Positions 61,841-64,000 of a stretch of 64,000 bases of DNA are shown here, piece by piece. Origin of the DNA: an uncultured Pseudomonas sp. GTDB taxonomy: Bacteria > Pseudomonadota > Gammaproteobacteria > Pseudomonadales > Pseudomonadaceae. The notes under the pieces are model-generated. The model ran no database searches. It saw only the letters and a program-made list of their open reading frames with translations, and was not told where the DNA came from. The translations under genes were made by a program, and so were the position numbers. Numbering within the stretch: the first letter of the stretch is position 1; each line of letters starts with the position of its first letter. The DNA is taken from the NCBI RefSeq assembly GCF_943846705.1, contig NZ_OX044366.1, positions 2,666,001 to 2,730,000 of the forward strand, given 5' to 3'.

Positions 61841-62314
61841 CTATCCCAAACTGATATTCAGGCTCTGCGCCTTGCCTTGCCGTGCGGCGTGTTCCAGCTT
61901 TAGGCGCGCTTGCCGTTGCAGTGGGTGCAACCAACTAACGACGGTGTGGCTGCGGCCCAGCAACAAGGCCTGTTGGGCCAGCTGCAGTGCGCTCTGTTCG
62001 CCACGTGGATGCAACAGTAGGATGCGTTCGCGATTCAGCCCGGCGTCGCGTAACCAGGCCTGGGTCAGGCTCGATGGCGGGGCTATCAGGGTCAGCCAGC
62101 GCTCATCGTGGTTGTCACTGAGTTCACGCAGAATCGGCGCGAGTAGATTCAAGCAGTGCCCGGCTGCACCACGTAACGACATTTCACTAAAAGCTTCTGC
62201 CTCATCCTGCCACGGCCGCTCAGCATCATCGGCAAGCAGCGGGCTCACTGGCGATAGCAAAAACGCATCGAACAGCGGCAGTTGTGTACGGTTAAGTGAT
62301 TGCGGGAACTGCAT
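61841..62314 (-). CDS. sulA: SOS cell-division inhibitor SulA
   Basis: A 157-residue protein of the SulA family, which blocks FtsZ polymerisation during SOS. Seen: LTLIAPPSSLTQAWLRDAGL, then RILLLHPRGEQSALQLAQQA and VVSWLHPL. It starts 10 bases after the lexA stop, with GGAGG before the ATG, so it is co-transcribed with lexA, as is usual in Pseudomonas, rather than having its own SOS box as in E. coli. Confidence 0.93.
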   Translation of the reverse strand: MQFPQSLNRTQLPLFDAFLLSPVSPLLADDAERPWQDEAEAFSEMSLRGAAGHCLNLLAPILRELSDNHDERWLTLIAPPSSLTQAWLRDAGLNRERILLLHPRGEQSALQLAQQALLLGRSHTVVSWLHPLQRQARLKLEHAARQGKAQSLNISLG

Positions 62315-62324
62315 AAATCCTCCA

Positions 62325-62936
62325 CTAGCGGCGGATAACGCCGACGCTCAAACCTTCAATAATCAAGTCCTGTTCTTCCAGGTTCACTTCGATGGGCGCG
62401 AACTCGGGGTTTTCGGCAATCAGCCAGACCTTGTTGCCGTCGCGCTTGAAGCGTTTGACGGTGACTTCATCATCAAGGCGTGCCACTACCACCTGACCAT
62501 TACGCGCTTCGCGGGTGGTGTGTACGGCCAGCAGGTCGCCATCGAAGATACCGATGTCTTTCATGCTCATGCCGCGTACACGCAGCAGGTAGTCGGCCTT
62601 GGGGTGAAAAAATTCTGGGCTAATGCGGCACGACTCTTCAATATGTTGCTGCGCCAGGATCGGTGCACCAGCGGCGACCCGACCGATTACCGGCAAACCT
62701 GGTTCTTCCTCGGTATTAGGCTCGAAACCCGGGATGCGAATGCCGCGGGAGGCGCCCGGGGTCATCTCGATGGCACCTTTACGGGCCAGGGCCTTGAGGT
62801 GTTCTTCCGCTGCGTTGGGTGATTTGAACCCCAGTTTCAAGGCGATTTCCGCGCGGGTGGGCGGGTAGCCGTTGTCTTCAAGGCACTGCTTGATAAAAGC
62901 GAGAATTTCAGCTTGGCGCGGCGTCAGTTTTAGCAT
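62325..62936 (-). CDS. lexA: LexA repressor
   Basis: A 203-residue SOS repressor. The N-terminal winged helix begins LKLTPRQAEILAFIKQCLED; the cleavage site is Ala89-Gly90 in RVAAGAPIL; the protease dyad is Ser124 (RGMSMKDIG) and Lys161 (DDEVTVKRF). It is autoregulated through the two boxes directly upstream and heads the lexA-sulA operon. Confidence 0.97.
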   Translation of the reverse strand: MLKLTPRQAEILAFIKQCLEDNGYPPTRAEIALKLGFKSPNAAEEHLKALARKGAIEMTPGASRGIRIPGFEPNTEEEPGLPVIGRVAAGAPILAQQHIEESCRISPEFFHPKADYLLRVRGMSMKDIGIFDGDLLAVHTTREARNGQVVVARLDDEVTVKRFKRDGNKVWLIAENPEFAPIEVNLEEQDLIIEGLSVGVIRR

Positions 62937-62944
62937 GATCGACT

Positions 62945-62960
62945 CTGTTCTTTTGTACAG
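62945..62960 (-). promoter_or_regulatory. LexA box 1 upstream of lexA
   Basis: CTG, ten bases, CAG (CTGTTCTTTTGTACAG on the plus strand), the E. coli-type SOS operator. It is 9 bases before the lexA start codon. Likely blocks RNA polymerase at the lexA-sulA promoter. Confidence 0.85.
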
Positions 62961-62963
62961 TGA

Positions 62964-62979
62964 CTGGGATTATATACAG
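62964..62979 (-). promoter_or_regulatory. LexA box 2 upstream of lexA
   Basis: CTGGGATTATATACAG on the plus strand again has CTG-N10-CAG, with its centre 19 bases from the first box. The tandem layout suggests co-operative binding and tight autoregulation. Confidence 0.8.
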
Positions 62980-63164
62980 TGATCGAGGGTTGGCAATCCT
63001 TACGTTTCGATCTGTACTCATTACAGTCGCGTACTTGCTGTTGTATTGCCCTGTTACTCGGGTTGCTCGCTTGACGTCTACTAAGGGCTACTACGTAGAT
63101 TTGCCAACGATGTGTGACCAGCCGGCCACAAGATGGTTGGCCAGGCTTGACAAGGCGGGCAGCT

Positions 63165-63191
63165 GAAACGTATGTTTCAAACAAGTGTTTG
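63165..63191 (+). promoter_or_regulatory. Two PsrA operators in front of psrA
   Basis: GAAACGTATGTTTC (63165-63178) and CAAACAAGTGTTTG (63178-63191) each fit the PsrA box (G/C)AAAC-N4-GTTT(G/C) and share one base. They end 17 bases before the psrA start, consistent with autorepression. Confidence 0.8.
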
Positions 63192-63208
63192 TTCAGATGA
63201 AAAAAGTC

Positions 63209-63916
63209 ATGGCCCAGTCGGAAACCGTTGAACGCATTCTCGATGCGGCAGAGCAGCTTTTTGCGGAGAAAGGTTTCGCAGAAACCTCTCTGCGTTTGAT
63301 CACCAGCAAAGCCGGCGTGAACCTGGCCGCGGTGAACTACCATTTCGGTTCGAAAAAAGCCCTGATACAGGCCGTTTTCTCGCGCTTCCTCGGGCCGTTC
63401 TGTGTCAGTTTGGAGCGTGAGCTGGACCGTCGTCAGGCCAAGCCAGAGGTTAAGGTCAATCTGGAAGAGTTGCTTGAGCTACTGGTCGAGCAGGCACTGG
63501 CAGTCAAACCCCGTAGCGGTAATGACCTTTCAATTTTTATGCGCTTGCTCGGCTTGGCGTTCAGTCAGAGCCAGGGGCATTTGCGTAAGTATCTGGAAGA
63601 GGTCTACGGCAAGGTTTTTCGCCGCTACATGCAGCTGGTGCATGAAGCGGCTCCGCGCGTTCCTCCGTTGGAGCTGTTCTGGCGTGTGCACTTTATGCTG
63701 GGTGCTGCGGCGTTTAGCATGTCCGGGATCAAGGCCTTGCGCGCTATGTCGGAAACTGATTTCGGGGTCAGTACGTCGATTGAGCAGGTAATGCGCTTGA
63801 TGGTGCCGTTCTTGGCTGCCGGGATGCGCTCTGAAACCGGCTTGACCGATGCTGCCCAAGCCAGCGCGCAGCTTAAGCCGCGCAGTAAAACTCCAGTGAT
63901 TGCCAGCAAAGTTTGA
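63209..63916 (+). CDS. psrA: TetR-family fatty-acid-responsive regulator PsrA
   Basis: A 235-residue TetR regulator. The N-terminus AQSETVERILDAAEQLFAEK and the helix-turn-helix ITSKAGVNLAAVNYHFGSKK match P. aeruginosa PsrA, as does most of the ligand domain. PsrA represses fadBA and itself, is released by long-chain fatty acids and activates rpoS. The start at 63209 gives MAQSETV; an in-frame start at 63185 would put the second operator in the coding region. No further gene is certain in the last 84 bases. Confidence 0.95.
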   Translation: MAQSETVERILDAAEQLFAEKGFAETSLRLITSKAGVNLAAVNYHFGSKKALIQAVFSRFLGPFCVSLERELDRRQAKPEVKVNLEELLELLVEQALAVKPRSGNDLSIFMRLLGLAFSQSQGHLRKYLEEVYGKVFRRYMQLVHEAAPRVPPLELFWRVHFMLGAAAFSMSGIKALRAMSETDFGVSTSIEQVMRLMVPFLAAGMRSETGLTDAAQASAQLKPRSKTPVIASKV

Positions 63917-64000
63917 GTGCGGCGGGTGGGCTTGATGGGTGTGATCCGCTAAGCTAGCCGCCCATGGCTGCTCTCGATTTCCTGCATATTTCCCTCGCCG

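Noticed and set aside
63964..64000. ATG at 63964 opening a frame to the window edge (nagZ expected here)
   Set aside because: The twelve residues do not look like the NagZ N-terminus and no ribosome site is seen, so the next gene probably starts outside the window.

Overview
The window looks like chromosomal DNA of a Pseudomonas species. From about 46 kb to the right edge the order slt, uup, two unknown genes, fadB-fadA, a DUF1653 gene, topA, lexA-sulA and psrA is the arrangement I know from P. aeruginosa (the PA3005-PA3023 region). Other genus markers are an OprD-type porin, two CheV proteins, GlxA-type AraC regulators and short REP-like palindromes carrying GTAGGATGGGTT. Genes are tightly packed on both strands. 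I saw no tRNA, rRNA, insertion sequence, prophage or CRISPR array.

Layout. 0-5 kb: a MarR regulator, dacB (PBP4), yggL, and a dgt-FUSC pair. 5.1-9.2 kb: a copper/redox group with a Tat-exported multicopper oxidase, a SCO-type copper protein and a convergent diheme cytochrome-like protein. 9.3-15 kb: a YqjD/YqjE-like membrane operon, an ammonium transporter, an OprD-type porin, a DUF5610 gene and a small glutaredoxin-like protein. 15-16 kb: a CheV.

16.3-34.2 kb is the most striking part. It holds what appears to be a full route from creatinine to pyruvate: creatininase, creatinase, heterotetrameric sarcosine oxidase (soxBDAG), serine hydroxymethyltransferase (glyA) and L-serine ammonia-lyase. 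Formyl-THF deformylase (purU) accompanies them. Two transporters sit inside (a BCCT carrier and a sodium:solute symporter with a 37-residue partner that is easy to miss), along with two GlxA/AraC regulators. Intercistronic stem-loops punctuate the glyA-sox-purU operon.

34-43 kb: a small lipoprotein, moaB-moeA, then an AraC regulator divergent from a three-gene set: an alkyl-DHAP-synthase-like flavoprotein, a GlpD-like dehydrogenase and an FGGY kinase. Its substrate is unknown, and REP-like palindromes sit at its gene ends. 43-49 kb: pirin, YegS-like kinase, a second CheV, a DUF1499 lipoprotein whose start codon overlaps that of a divergent MOSC gene, and slt. 49-64 kb: uup, housekeeping and unknown genes, the beta-oxidation genes fadBA, topA, the SOS genes lexA-sulA with two LexA boxes, and psrA with two palindromic operators.

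All calls come from reading the sequence and from memory of protein families; no database search was run.
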